Positions 21,870 to 35,600 are shown, numbered from the stretch's first letter. The stretch: DNA of 64,000 nucleotides from Bryum argenteum (GCA_037043015.1 CM073322.1:12907601-12971600), one strand, 5' to 3'. Numbers and translations are program-made. Notes: generated by a model not told the origin, from the sequence alone.

Positions 21870-24800
21870 CTACCGAATCCTACTGTAGCTCCGGCGGTGG
21901 GTGCTGACTCCGTCCTCCCGCTGGATCCCCATCGTTGCCCATGCTCTCCATGTGTCCTGCAACCACATCTTGTGCTTCAGGTCTCGTCTGTCAGGGTTTC
22001 CTGCGCTCCACCGCAACTTTGAGGATGCCAGTTTTGTGCAGTACTGAAGCGTTTGTTTAGTTTTCTGGAGTTTTGGATCACTCGTGCGGCTTGTTGCCGA
22101 TGGCTTGCTAGGCTGTTTCAGGGGTGCGCTATGTGCTGTGTACCGTGGAAGGCAACAAGGAGCAAGGTTTCGTGCGCTGGAAGCGGTGTGGGTTCCGAGA
22201 CGCTGTGCAACGCGTTCCTGAGGAAGCCCCGGGTTCACTGCGCTTGTGCACATCAGAAGGTAAGACCCGATGGTTTCATCTTCCTTGTCTGTCGGACTTT
22301 CACGATTTGTGTCGGTAAGTGCTTGGTGACATCTGAGAGCAAGTTTTGGGTCCTCCATCACGAGCTTGAGTATTGCGTGTATGGCGGGTCTGTGCGCTTG
22401 GGGCTTGCGGAGTTGCTCTCTTTGTGAGCATGAAAGATGAGTCTTTTAGCATCAGCAGGAACTAGGTACGTAGATGATAATGGAGGCTCGATTACCGTGT
22501 CTAGATGTATGGCCATCGCTGAATTGGTGAGCTCCCCATGTCCATGTTCTTAAGAATTGGATCTTGGACATGATCAGCAAAGCTTGATCTTTAGCTATGG
22601 CCATGTTGTGCATACTCACATGTAGGAGAAGAGGATCAGAACATGTGTGGATAGATGTGGAAAGAGTGTTTGATTGGAGGCTTGGTTCTTGTGACTGAAT
22701 GCACACTCGATTCCAGGATTCGTATCAGCTGTGGTAATTCCGTGTGACCACTGAAAAGAAAGTGGGCGATTATCTGATGGTACTAATTTAATCCACAAAA
22801 TGGATACTGTATGTGGCAGGTGAAGAAATTGAGCTATTTTGGGACTTACGAAAGCGTTTCGTAGGAATTACTACTGTACTGTGCTTGCAAGGTATTGTAC
22901 AGTCTCTACATTTTTATTGTGAGTAGAGCACAGCACAAACGCTTGGTGGAATGTGAGTAGAGCACAGCACAAACGCTTGGTGGAATGTTGTCGGTCGTTA
23001 GGGATTCACGTTTCATTGAATTGGTGTCCAAGTGCCAGCAAGTATGTTGCTTTACTTGAACAACATTCAGCAAACCCCACTTCAAATTCTAATCTTATTA
23101 GTGGTTTGAAAATCTCTGAATCGGTCATCACTTGATGAGTACGACTGTAGGATCTCTTATTCATGGTGGCCATGTTTGATAATACTCAATTTTTAGCTAT
23201 GGCCCTGGCCCTGTAATGAATACTCGCATGCTGCATATGATGAAGAAATAACGAATTGGCGGTGCAGACAGATGTTGGAACAGGATATGATTGGAGGCTT
23301 GTTTCTAGCACTTGGCTATGATGTGTTATGCTCAGTTTTTGGACTTAGCTATGGGTCGAGTCCGTCGTGAGCATTGAATTGAAGGTGGGGAGTCGCCTGT
23401 CATGTTTAACAAGGATTGCTGAATCGGACTGTGTGTGTTTGGCCAGGTTCTTTCACTAAGCTATCTCATTGACAAGGAAAGGCGTTCCTTCGTGAGTTGT
23501 TTCATAGACAAGGAAAGGCATTCCTACGTAAGGGAGCGGATTGGATTGTGCGTGCAAGGTATTGCCTGACTTGGTACTCAGCTACTCTTCTGTTGACGAG
23601 AGCCCTACACGAAAGCTTAGTGGGATCTGATGTGCTCCGTCTTGTGCTCGTGTTAGAGCAATTGATGTAGTGATTTTAGCCTCACATCAGCAATATTTGT
23701 ACGAGCATCGCTTTTGTTCTATTAGAAATATCCATTGTGATGCTTGAGAGCATGTTAGTATCACAAGGAACTAGGTACTTTATCACATCGAGGTTAGTAG
23801 ATTATGATGAATGCGTGTAACTTCCGTCCGAATATGTGGGCCATCTCTGAGTTGGTAATCAATTGAATCATTCAGCAGTAGCATGTTCTGATGCCTTGCA
23901 TGGTGGACATGATCAATTGGACATGATCAACAAAGTTTAGTTTGTCGCTATGGCGTAAGCGCTGAATACTCGCATGTCGGACATGGTGAAGAGAATACGA
24001 ACAGGCTGTTGTACTGTATGTTTCTCGATCAGGTTTTGCCGAATCCTAAGTTGCTCTGGCTCTGACACTGACTCCGTCCCGCTCTCATCCATGCCCCAGA
24101 CTCTCCAAGTTCCGTGCACTTCATCGGACGGACTGCATCCTACCGTCTCATTGTCGGGGTCTCCTGCGCTCCGCCAGAACTTAAGAGTTTCGGAGCAGAA
24201 CTTAAGAGTTTCGGAGCAGGAGTTGGTGAGGTAAAAGGGCAGGTGCGGGTTTGAGGCATTGCTGAGGAAGCCGAGGTTCACTGCAGTTGTGCATTTAGGA
24301 GGTGGGTCTGCAGGGATGGGTTCATCTTCCTCGGTAGTCTTCTATGTCGGTAACTGACGTTTGTTTGGATCTGAATTGTGTGGGCTCGGGTTTTTGTGGA
24401 ATTGCTCTGTAGTGCTTTGGAGCATGCTACTCCCCGATGCTAGTATTATCAGGATCTTGTGAATGCATGGTCAGATCTAGGACTCGTAGTAGCTGTGGAA
24501 AAGTCTGTGGTGAGCACTGAAATGAGAGTGGGGATTATCTGATGGTACTAATTTAATCCACAAAATGGATACTGTATGGGGCAGGTAATGAAGTCGAGCT
24601 ATTTTGAGACCTACGAAGGTGTTGCGTAGGGACTACGACTAGATTGTAAGGTATTGCCTGACCGAGAACTTACCTACTCTATAGTTTGTCTTCGTGAGAT
24701 GTTCCCGGTAGTCAGGGAATTTGAGAGATACATGCTACTGAGTTTGTGTCATGTGCATGTTCGTGCATTTCTAAAATGGTGATTTATTGAAGAATGTAGT

Positions 24801-25060
24801 AGCGGCATCGATTGTTCATGTTCTTGAGACTTGCAGTTTGATCAACAGACCTTGATCTGCATCTATGGCCATGTTGTGAACGCTCGCATGTCGAAACATG
24901 AAGAGGAGATACCGGCAGATAGGAAGTAGTGTTGGGGGTGCTGATGAAAATCGTGCTGAGGTTCGAGATGGTGGTAATATATCAAGGTTGGTGGTGGCTA
25001 TATGAACATTATTGCCGAATTGCAAATTCGTTAGTTGCATGGTCCTTAATCAGTAAGTGT
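21870..25060. repeat. Diverged duplication upstream of the receptor gene
   Basis: Blocks in 21870-22900 recur in 23750-24660, such as the 'gaactaggtac' block, the 'ggtactaatttaatccacaaaatggatactgta' block (22779 and 24545) and the 'ctgactccgtcc' block (21906 and 24067). Parts of the 'tatggccatgttgtg' block occur three times. This stretch may hold the missing first exon(s) and promoter of the TIR-NB-ARC-LRR gene. I could not identify a start codon exon with confidence. Confidence 0.6.
22921..22988. repeat. 34-bp tandem duplication
   Basis: The unit beginning GAGTAGAGCACAGCACAAAC occurs twice, at 22921 and 22955, identically. A similar short tandem copy (21 bp, AACTTAAGAGTTTCGGAGCAG) lies at about 24179-24220. 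Confidence 0.85.
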
Positions 25061-25206
25061 AAATTTAGTGTCTTTGTATAACTTCTAGATAGCATAAATT
25101 CGAATTATATCCTTGGATGTGGTTCTCACTGAAGTGCACATTCCACGCGTAATTTTGCGCAATTAGATTATGTAGTTTCTGACTAACAAGTTCTTTGTTT
25201 GTGTAG

Positions 25207-28200
25207 GAATCAAACTTTGGAACCTAAGCATAAGGTGTTCCTGAGTCATAGCGGTACCCAAAAAGATTTTGTGGAACAACTGTGTGTGGATTTGGAGAGG
25301 CGAGACATATTTCCATTCTTTGATAAACGATGGGCTAGTCTACCGATTGGTTGCAAATTTCCGGAGGAGATCTTCAAAGCTATTAAGCAATGTGAAGTTG
25401 GAGTATTGATACTATCTGAGGAATTCTTCACAAGGTCCAAATGGCCAATGCTAGAGCTAGTAGCAATGATGGACAATTTGAATCTAGTGATCATGCCTGT
25501 GTATCTTACCATATCATTAAGAGATGTTCGAGACCCCACAGTCTGCGGGAGATGGAGGGAAAAGTGGTGTGAATGGGCAAAAGTGGATAAGAGGATAATC
25601 ATTGAAGAGTGGGAGAGGGCTGTAAAAAATCTAGGTCCATTGAATAGTTTATCATATGGTGGTGATGGGGAAGTTGGCTTTCGTGAGAAAATTATGGATG
25701 CAGTGTGCATTGAGGTGCCTCCTTTCTCAAGTTGGAGGGTTAGTCACATCCAAGGTCTTGAGCGGGTAGAAAAGGTTAGTTTGACCTAATGGATGATTGG
25801 CTTTGAACAATATAGAGTGCATTGTATAGACTGCATGTTTATCAAATTTAATCTCTAGCTACAATTCCATCCTATGATGTTAATGAAAATTAGTGTTACT
25901 TTGTACTAACTTGAATGTTTAGTATAATGAGTTTAAGATTAGTCCTTGGCAAAATATGTTTTAAGAGTGACTAATAAAGTGTCATCAATTTTGAAGTCAT
26001 GTTTGAATGTGCTTTGTAAACTTATCATTGCAGATTTTATATGATAAGATGGAGCAAGCAGCAAAATCAAGACCTTATGGAATTATGGGCGTTTACGGAG
26101 TAGGTGGTATTGGGAAGACAACATTTTGTCATGTGCTTTGTAATCGTTACCAAAGAAGAATGCTTGGGAGAGTAGTCCATATTGAGTTGGGGAGTGTGAA
26201 CGACGAAGAATTGTTGTTGTGCGCTTTGAAGAGATTGTGCGATAAAGATCATACTTATTTGTCTAGACAAAACAAAAGTCAGGTATGGCTCGTGTGTGGT
26301 ACATTTTAAATTTGTATCCACATATCGTGCATGTTGAATGCAAAACATTGTGAGCTATCGATTGTGTGATTCAGATTTTTTGTTTTTTTTGTTGAAGTAT
26401 TGACAATGATTTGTGCTTTGTGAGTGAAGCGTGAAAATCTGCTGCAAAATGAGATTCGGAGCAAACCTATATTTTTGGCCATTGACAATGTAAGTGAGGA
26501 TATGAAGTCAATTGAGATGGTGAAGTTACTATTGAATGGAGGATTTCGTGAAGGTAGTAGAGTTTTGATTACAACGCGTTCCTTGGATGTTTTACAAAAT
26601 GCTCATCTTGGCATCGACGAAAGGAATATGTTTGAAATGCCAGACCTGCATAAACAGGAAGCAAAGTTGGTACTATTGAGATATGCTACTAAAGACAATG
26701 AAGCAAGCCATGTGGACGAGGATGTGATTGATAAGTGCTTAATGCAATGCCACTTCAAAAAAGGTGATAAGGAGAATTCTCACTATTATCCGTTGGCATT
26801 GAAGACTCTGGGAATTCAACTAGGGTGTAAGAAGTATAATCGAGAGATTTGGATGGACTTGCTAAGAAAAGTTGACCGGAATGATATATTCTCTATTTTG
26901 AGGATAAGTTATGATGCCTTGGAAGAAGAGGATAAAATGTTGTTCATGGATGTAGCCATTTTCCTTCCGAATCCTGTTATTTCTGATGATGGTGAAGTTG
27001 GGATTAAGATGACAGCAATTGATTGGTTGAGTGCATTTCACAAAGATGTTGAAAACAAGGTGAGTATCTTCTGCACTCAAGAATCTTGATTTATTGAAGG
27101 TATGGAAGATTGGGTGGAGTAAAGTTTGGTACTTAGTATTGATTGTTATAATTATGAAAGTTGTAATTTATGTGATACAAGTTGTCTTCATGTCATGCAA
27201 GAGATTTGTTGAAATTATTAATTAAAAGAGATTTTGTGGGAATGCAGTTGGATTTATTAAAAAAATGGTCATTAATAGAAGCCCTTGGTGATGGTGGCTT
27301 CGAGAGCATTGGGATTCATGATTTGTGGCGTGAGTTTGCAATTATGGAAACTTATGCAGGGGAATCTCTAAGTCGAAGGTGGGCATACGTGAACGGAGGG
27401 CCAATTATTGGAGGTGATCCTCCAGGAAATTGTTGGTTTAATATGAAAAGAATTTGTTTGACAGACATAAACAATGAGTTGGAGGTGGACTTTGGACAAT
27501 ACTCAAATATTGAGATGTTGCGGCTCAAATGTAAAACTCCAACTCGTGCTATTGAGTTGAATTTGAAGTATTTGAAGAGCTTGGAGATATTTGGATATGG
27601 AGATGGTGATCTTCCAGTTTGTCATTTGACTGCTATGAAAAATCTCAAGTTTTTGCGTTTGGAAAGTGTGGAGATACAAAATCTTGATGATATTTGTAAT
27701 TTGTCAAAGCTTTGCACTTTGATTATTGTGAAATCTCAATGTCCCTTATTTCCAAATATAGGAGGATTGCCGTGCTTACAAGAGTTTCATTTTCTGAAAA
27801 ATAAGACAATGACTTCCACACTTGACTTTAGTTTGAATCCATGCAAATTACAAGTGCTAAACTTGAAAGAGCTTGTAGAGTTGCCAAATCTTCAAGAGCT
27901 TATTCAGTTGAAGGAGTTATGGATTGAGGAGTGCAACAAGATAAAGTGCGTACCGGGCTTGGATAGTTTGGTTGCTTTGGAGATATTTTCAGCTAATGGT
28001 TGCACGGAGATTGTTGAGTTGGCCAATTTAGGAAGGCTAACTCAGTTGAATGCGTTATATATTAATGAGTGCAAGAAGATTAAGTGTGTGCCAGGCCTGG
28101 ATAGCTTGGTTTCTTTGGAGACATTTTCAGTTAGTGGTTGCACGGAGATTGTTGAGTTGGCCAATTTAGGAAGGCTAACTCAGTTGAAGGCGTTATGGAT

Positions 28201-29854
28201 TGATTATTGCAAGAAGATTAAGTGCGTGGCGGGCTTGGATAGCTTGGTTGCTTTGGAAACATTTTCAGCTTATGGTTGCACGGAGATTGTTGAGTTGGCC
28301 AATTTAGGAAGGCTAACTCAGTTGAAGGCGTTATGGATTGATGAGTGCAAGAAGATGAAGTGCGTGCCAGGCCTGGATAGCTTGGTTGCTTTGGAGACAT
28401 TTTCAGCTAATGGTTGCATGGAGATTGTTGAGTTGGCCAATTTAGGAAGGCTAACTCAATTAAAGCACTTGAGTATTGATGAGTGCAAGAAGATGAAGTG
28501 CGTGCAAGGCCTGGATAGCTTGGTTTCTTTGGAGACATTTTCAGCTATTGGTTGCATTGAGATTGTAGAGTTGGCCAATTTAGGAAGGCTAACTCAGCTG
28601 AAGGCGTTATCGATTGATTATTGCAAGAAGATTAAGTGCGTGGCGGGCTTGGATAGCTTGGTTGCTTTGGAGACATTTTCAGCTAGTGGTTGCACGGAGA
28701 TTGTTGAGTTGGCCAATTTAGGAAGGCTAACTCAGTTGAAGAAGTTATGGATTGATTATTGCAAGAAGGTTAAGTGTGTGCCGGGCGTGGATAGCTTGGT
28801 TGCTTTGGAGACATTTTCAGCTAATGGTTGCACGGAGATTGTTGAGTTGGCCAATTTAGGAAGGCTAACTCAATTAAAGCACTTGAGTATCGATGAGTGC
28901 AAGAAGATGAAGTGCGTGCAAGGCCTGGATAGCTTGGTTTCTTTGGAGACATTTTCAGCTATTGGTTGCACGGAGATTGTTGAGTTGGCCAATTTAGGAA
29001 GGTTAACTCAGTTGAAGAAGTTATGGATTGAGGAGTGCAACAAGATAAAGTGCGTACCGGGCTTGGATAGTTTGGTTGCTTTGGAGATATTTTCAGCTAA
29101 TGGTTGCACGGAGATTGTTGAGTTGGCCAATTTAGGAAGGCTAACTCAATTAAAGCACTTGAGTATTGATGAGTGCAAGAAGATGAAGTGCGTGCAAGGC
29201 CTGGATAGCTTGGTTTCTTTGGAGACATTTTCAGCTATTGGTTGCACGGAGATTGTTGAGTTGGCCAATTTAAGAAGGCTAACTCAGTTGAAGAAGTTAT
29301 GGATTGATGATTGCAAGAAGGTTAAGTGCGTGCCGGGCGTGGATAGCTTGGTTGCTTTGGAGATATTTTCAGCTAATGGTTGCACGGAGATTGTTGAGTT
29401 GGCCAATTTAGGAAGGCTAACTGAGTTGAAGGAGTTGAGGATTGATGAGTGCAAGAAGATGAAGTATGTGCCAGGCCTGGATAGCTTGGTTGCTTTGGAG
29501 ATATTTTCAGCTTGTGGTTGTAGCGAGATTGTAGAGTTGGCCAATCTTGAAAGGCTAACTTTGTTAAAGGAGTTACGGTTTGAGGACTGCAAGAAGATTA
29601 AGTATGTGCCAGGCTTGGATAGCTTGGTTTCTTTGGAGATATTTCTAGCGAAGGGCTGCATTGAGATTGTAGAGTTGGCCAATTTAGGAAAGCTAACTCA
29701 GTTAAAGGAGTTATGGATTGATGACTGCAAGAAGATGAAGTGCGTGCCAGGCCTGGATAGCTTGGTTGCTTTGGAGACATTTTCAGCTAATGGTTGCACG
29801 GAAATTGTAGAGTTGGCCAATTTAGGAAGGCTAACTCAGTTGAAGGCATTATGA
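25207..29854 (+). CDS. TIR-NB-ARC-LRR immune receptor (5' end not found)
   Basis: Exons read: 25207-25774 (TIR), 26034-26282 and 26430-27059 (NB-ARC), and 27182-29854 (MHD-like region and LRRs). All have GT..AG borders and keep one frame, giving at least 1,370 residues. The TIR domain runs from VFLSHSG through SEEFFTRSKWPMLEL, whose Glu occupies the NADase catalytic position known for plant TIRs. The NB-ARC shows a P-loop (GVGGIGKTT), kinase-2 (FLAIDNV), RNBS-B (GSRVLITTRS) and a GLPL-like YYPLALKTLG; the MHD site reads IHD. Exon 25207 begins inside a codon and has no early Met, so at least one upstream exon is missing from my model. The frame stops at TGA 29852-29854, inside a repeat where the other copies have TGG, and the array decays beyond. 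It may be a functional truncated form or a recent pseudogene. Confidence 0.82.
27890..29821 (+). repeat. Fourteen 138-bp LRR double units
   Basis: The end of the receptor is 14 consecutive 46-codon units, each two 23-residue LRRs: an L..LTQLK.LWIDECKKIKC half and a VPGLDSLVALEIFSANGC half ending EIVELAN. All units are exactly 138 bp. Several are almost identical in DNA (the eighth and tenth encode the same residues), which points to recent unequal exchange or gene conversion. Variable residues sit at the same few sites per unit. Confidence 0.92.
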
Positions 29855-31620
29855 ATTGATGATTGCAAGAAGGTTAAGTGCGTGCCGGGCGTGGATAGCT
29901 TGGTTGCTTTGGAGATATTTTCAGCTATTGGTTGCACGGAGATTGTTGAGTTGGCCAATTAAAGAAGGCTAACTCAGTTATAGGAATTATGGATTTGTGA
30001 GTGGAACAAGATTAAGTGCGTGTCGGGCTTGGATAGTTTGGTTGCTTTGGAGATGTTTTTCAGCTTATGGTTGCACAGAGATTGTAGAGTTGGCCAATTT
30101 AGGAAGGCTGACTCAGGTATGGATTGATGAGCGCAAGAAGATTAAGTGCGTGCCGGGCTTGGATAGCTTGGTTGCTTAGGAGACATTTTCAGCTTTTGGT
30201 TGCACGGAGATTGTTGAGTTGGCCAATCTAGGAAGGCTAACTCAGTTAAAGGAGGTATGGATCAATGACTGCAAGAAGATTAAGTGTGTGCCGGGCTTGG
30301 ATAGCTTGGTTGCTTTGGAGACATTTTCAGCTAATGGTTGCACGGAGATTGTAGAGTTGGCCAGTTTGCAAAGGCTACCGCAGTTGAAGTAGTTATGGAT
30401 TAATGGGTGCAACAAGATTAAGTGTGTGCCGGGTTGGATAGCTTGGTTGCTTTGGAAATATTTTCAGGTAGTCATTGGTAAGAGTCTCTAGAGCGTTGAA
30501 TCTTCAGAGGTTAATTGAGTTTATGGGCAATGAATCTTTATAGGTTAATTGAGTTTAAGGTCGTATGTATTCTCAAATGCAGCAAGACAAAATGTGTGGT
30601 TGTGTTGAATAGCTTGGTTGGTTCGGGGCAGTTGTCCCCTTATAGTTGCATATAATTTTAATGTATTTCAATTTATGGAATTTTACTTAAATGAAATAGT
30701 TATCTATTAATACGTTCAGATTGATAAAGATTGTGTTGGGCTTGGATATCATGGTTGTTTTAAAGAAATTTTTAGCTTAGAGGTGCAAAGTGATTGTAGA
30801 GTTGACCAATCGACAAATTTTACTTAGTTGAAGGAGGCATGTATTGATGGATGGGACGAGATCAAGATTGTGCGAGGCTTGTATTACTTTGTTGTTTTGA
30901 GGATATTTTTAGCTTCTGGTTGCAAAAAGTGTACAATTCCCAATTTACAATAGTCTACTTCATTGTGGAATATTAGCTTGATGCATTAAGATTAATCTTG
31001 TGCCAAGCTTAATTGACTTGGTTGTTTGGAAGAGATTTTGAGTTGATGGTGATTGATTGATCGTGAGGATTTTTGATTGTAAAGTTGTTCAATCTTTTTT
31101 GATTGATTGCGAAGCTTATTGATTGATTGCAAAGATTATTGATTGTAAAGTTGCCCAATCTTCTCTCACTGGCTTGGTTGAAGTCTTTTCATGTTTATGA
31201 GTGTAAGTATTTGAGTTTTTTTTGAATTTAGGTGACTTTTCAGTTCCAAGGTAATATTGGCTTGATCGTTGCTAATTTACTTTCAAAACAAGTTCCTTTA
31301 ATTGCGGAATTTAGAAATTGTCCAATGTAGAGTTCTCAATCAACGAAACTCCAATTCCCTAGAAATTTTACGGATGTATGTATGCAACAAGATATCTAAG
31401 CATGGCATAAAGTCTAACTTGGTTGCTTTGATGGCATTTGAAACTTGTAATTGTGAAATCATTGTAATGTATAAAGCCACAAGAAAGCTTACTTTCACAA
31501 GTAAAACGATAGAACATGTCTCAATTTTCAATCAATCACCATGTTCACAAAAACGATTCAAATGGCCAACTACAAATTGTATTTTAGAGATAATGTATTA
31601 TTTTATATCATGACTTGAAG
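29855..31620 (+). pseudogene. Decayed continuation of the LRR array
   Basis: The same 138-bp units continue to about 30470 with in-frame stops and length changes (for example TAA at about 29960 and a unit shortened near 30115). Weaker LRR-like text (LDSLV.., NLVALMAFETCNC) goes on to about 31600. The copy at 52280-54170 and its flank show the same decay. This is the relic of a longer ancestral LRR region. Confidence 0.75.
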
Positions 31621-32026
31621 AAATTCCAACAAAGATTGGAATCCTATTTCAATGTTACACTTTTTAACATATTTTCTAATATCTATCCTTAGGTCTTATC
31701 ACGAGCTACTTTTACTGAGGCATGACACGATGGAGAAGTTAAACCTTCTCTAAAGAAAGCTATTTTGATGCACTTTCTATATAAGCACTTGTCTTTTGAA
31801 AAAAATTGAATTGTACCCTCTAAGAAGCTCACCTTTGGACTTTCGTGCTCTAGATTGAAGTGTAGCGACAAACAAGAGCAACTTCAAAGTTCAAACAATC
31901 ATAAGTACCACCATAAATAACCAAATTCCATCATACTACCACCAATGCGTTGAAATGTAGTAAATGTTATCAAGATTATAGTTTTCATGATAATCTAAGC
32001 CTCATGTGTAGGAAAAACCTACGAGC
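31621..32026. other. 3' flank of the receptor gene (left part)
   Basis: Non-coding sequence that matches 55240-55674 downstream of the second LRR copy. It ends in CCTACGAGC (32018-32026), the target duplication of the transposon that follows. Confidence 0.7.
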
Positions 32027-32611
32027 TCGGGAAGGGCACTACATGTGTAAGTTAGGTACTACCTGCGTTCAGAGGGTATTTTATGGGGGGTTACTTAGCA
32101 CCTAATTTTGAATTTATCAGACCATTAACTTAGAAAAAAAACGGTTTGAAGAGCATATTTCAGACCTTATCTTACTTGTAAAAACTGAGGCTGACTTATT
32201 TTTTGCACCATATATTACTTATATAAATCTTAGAAAAACAACCATACCAGTAGAAGATAAAGATTACTGTTAACACACAGAAATTTATCATTCATTCGTA
32301 TGGACGAAAATCATTCACAAAAAACATACACAATGGCAGCAAAGGCAAATTGGAAGTAAAAACCTTTAATTGGCCTTAATTACTTCCCAAACAAGGGTTC
32401 TCTTGGAACCTCTGAAATTCAAAATGCATTGCACGTTAAAAGTTTATAGTGGCATTTACAAATGCAATGTTCAGAAAGGTCACACCAAGAGAAATTGTTC
32501 CTCATGAATCTGCTACAGTAAATCAGCTTCTCCTAACAACTCCTACGCAAAACTTGTCCTCCAAAAGGACAAGTTAGAACTATCCCCGGAGCTCTAATCC
32601 TGAAGAGTCAA

Positions 32612-35600
32612 TCAGTTTTTGTTGGAAACGAAGGTATCAAAAGAACTTGCATCTTCAGAATGCAGGCTGTACATTTTTGTAGCGGAATTATACGTCAACG
32701 CTACACTTGATATAATGGACTCAACGTCCACCCAATTAGAGTCACTGACATCATACCTGAATTTGAGCCGACCTGAGCCCCTCGAATAATAGTTCAAGTA
32801 AATCTGGATGCCAGACTCCGAAGCTCCTTTCTTCCCGGTTGACGATAGCAGATTCATCAAATCAATTGGATGTTTGAGAATACCATAACCTCGTCCTTTG
32901 CGTCTTCTGATCCTTTGCACCCGGCCTATCCACCAGGATCCCTCCTCCACCGCTTGGGATACTCTGACTGCTGCAACACCTCGCGACTGTTTTCCCCTGG
33001 TTCGTTTTTGAGCAGTGGTCACAGTGGAGGAACGTTGTGGTAATCCTGCACCTAAGAAGTAGATGCCACAGTCGCTACCACACCCTATCAGCATCTTCGA
33101 ATTCGATGAGGCGGCACTTAGGTAGTCGTCAGCGTTGTTGAAAAATATTGAATTCTTCACTCGTGTCAATCGGTCCTTCGAAAGGAATGGGTTCGCATTC
33201 AATTGAGACACTAAAGTAGATTTATAGATGGTTTTGCCAGCGTACATGACATAGGGCAGTATCTTCACGCTCACTGCAGGTGTTCTGATCTGCTCCTCAG
33301 ACTCGTTTAGGAGCTCAGTGATCACATCTCGGGTCTCCTGCTCAACAGTACAGGGCAATCCGTCTTGCTCATCGTCTTGATCATTCTCCGGCGCTATTTC
33401 CTTATCGCCTTCCTCGTCAGATTCCACTTCTTTACGGTCGGGCAGGGTTGTTATCTCATGCATTACCTCCGAGTCGCCATCCTCACCTTCAACTGGTTTC
33501 TTGTTCGGCACAAAAGCAAAGTGCTTCGGGTCTGCCAACTCACAGGTCCAAGGACTGCTGAACCACCTTGAACTTTGAGCATTTGCACCAAGACGAGGAC
33601 CCATATTGAGAGCCCTGAGAAGACGTTGAGCCTCTTTCAACCCTTCTTTCAGTGCTGCAATCACATCATCATTAGTAGAAATGAGGGAATAGTTCCCCAA
33701 GTCGCATGGAGACTCCTCTGGTGCCAACGGATGCAAATCAGCCCAGACGTTCGTCATTTTGTTATGGACCCTATTAAATTTCAGACCATTAGCCCCATAC
33801 TCAACCGCCGCTAATCTGTTTACTGTATTAGCTGTATTTACAAGCTCGTGAAAATCATACGCACGTTCTAAGCCAACCATTCCCCCTATGTTACTGAAAA
33901 AGATCTTGCATAAATCGCGGCCTGTAAGATGCAACGGCACAGGGGGGTGAGAGTATTTATCACGAAAATGACAGATTAGTAACACTACAAAATTACAGGA
34001 CAATTGCACATCAATAAATGACTGCTGACTAATGAAGTTCTCCTTCAGAGAGAAAGAAGCTGTATTGCCAAGTACTGAATGATCTCCGTATTTAAACCAC
34101 AACTTCCATAATCTAAAGAAGTAAGAGACTTTTGATGCTAATACTAATCTAGAACGGAGATCCAATGACGGGGATGCAAAAATATCTATGTAATCTCCCA
34201 CAACAGAGAGGTAGTACTCTGTACCAATAGTCCGCTCTCGTTGCACATTACCTGCCAGCCGCACCTTCGCCAAATTGTCCGTCACTTTTTTCTGGCAAAG
34301 TCTTTGAGCAGACGCCCAGTTCTGGCGATCGGTGCGGTCAATGTCACCTTGTCGCAGCCCATGCTCATCTTGAGTAAACTTATTGTAAATCGCTCCGACA
34401 TGCTCTAGCATACAGACATCACCACCAAGCATCAATGTTCGCCCTCCTTGATCAATCGGGTTTATGAGTTTTTTGCCGTTGTGGATGTAATCCTGGTCAT
34501 GCAGACCAAATGCATCTCCATTATTGTCGACGCCAGCAGAGAATAGCCATCCCTCCCAGTCTAGTTTCAGTCTCGCTCCCCCGGTCTCCTTGTAATCTGC
34601 CAACATCAACTGCCGCCTGCGACTATCTCCGTCGCTTGCATGTTCAACGATGGGGCCAACTTCCCCTTTGCAATCTTTCTCCCATAGCCGCTCAATTGTA
34701 GACCACTGGGCCCGCACCCACGCTGCATTGAAACAATTGCACGTACACGAAACGACGAGGACTAGACGGGGCAGTTTGTTGTGTAGAGGATTAACCACTA
34801 CCACCCTGGCAAAACCGCCAACTTTGTTAGTACGGAACCCTTCGACTACTCAGCTATAGCCTTCTTCTCTAGATCCGACAAGTAGCTTATAGTCAGAAAC
34901 ACACACATGATTCTTTTTGGGCCCGCAGAATCCGGCCAAAGAGTCCCACTTCTGCTCATACGCGACTCTGGATTTCACTTTTGTTTCATCTTCCGCTAGA
35001 ATCACAGGGACTGGCCCTGTAATCCCGTGGACTCTCTTCGCATCCGCATAAATCTGAGCAACGGCCTTAAAAATCTAAGAGTGCTCACCGGGGACAAACT
35101 GAACCCCTTTTCTACAATCTCGTTTCACTGTGTTGTATCCAGGTCCAGCATAATTCAGCGCAAATAAGTCACACATTTGTTTCCCTCCGTACATCTTCAT
35201 GGCCTGTGCAAAAGCCTTACTATTATCACTAAATCGGTGAGCAAAATTCTTTCGATTAAGATTCGCTACAAAGTCCTTCATGAAGTCCCATAACGCTGGC
35301 TTACTTCCGAAGACCCCAGACCGGTGAGCAGCAAGAATGTTACTGCAAAATTTCATTAGATCGTGTTCATCAGATGCTAATTTTGCCGACTCTTTCAACG
35401 TCGGCCTCTTTACTTTAAGCTGCACTATCCGAGCCTTTGCTGCCCAATGCAACGACCTCTCTCTCCTGAATTTCTTCGACAACTGACGACTATGCGAATT
35501 CACCTCTAGCAGGTGAAGGTACCCTACTCGGCGACCTCACCTTGTCGATCTCGTGCCCCTCTTCTCAACTGCTCGATCCTCACGAAGTACCCGCATCCTA

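Noticed and set aside
28218-29780. Minus-strand frames across the LRR array
   Set aside because: They repeat with the 138-bp unit and only mirror the plus-strand LRR codons.
27890-30480. CRISPR-like array
   Set aside because: The 138-bp units are coding LRR repeats without unique spacers, in a plant nuclear context.
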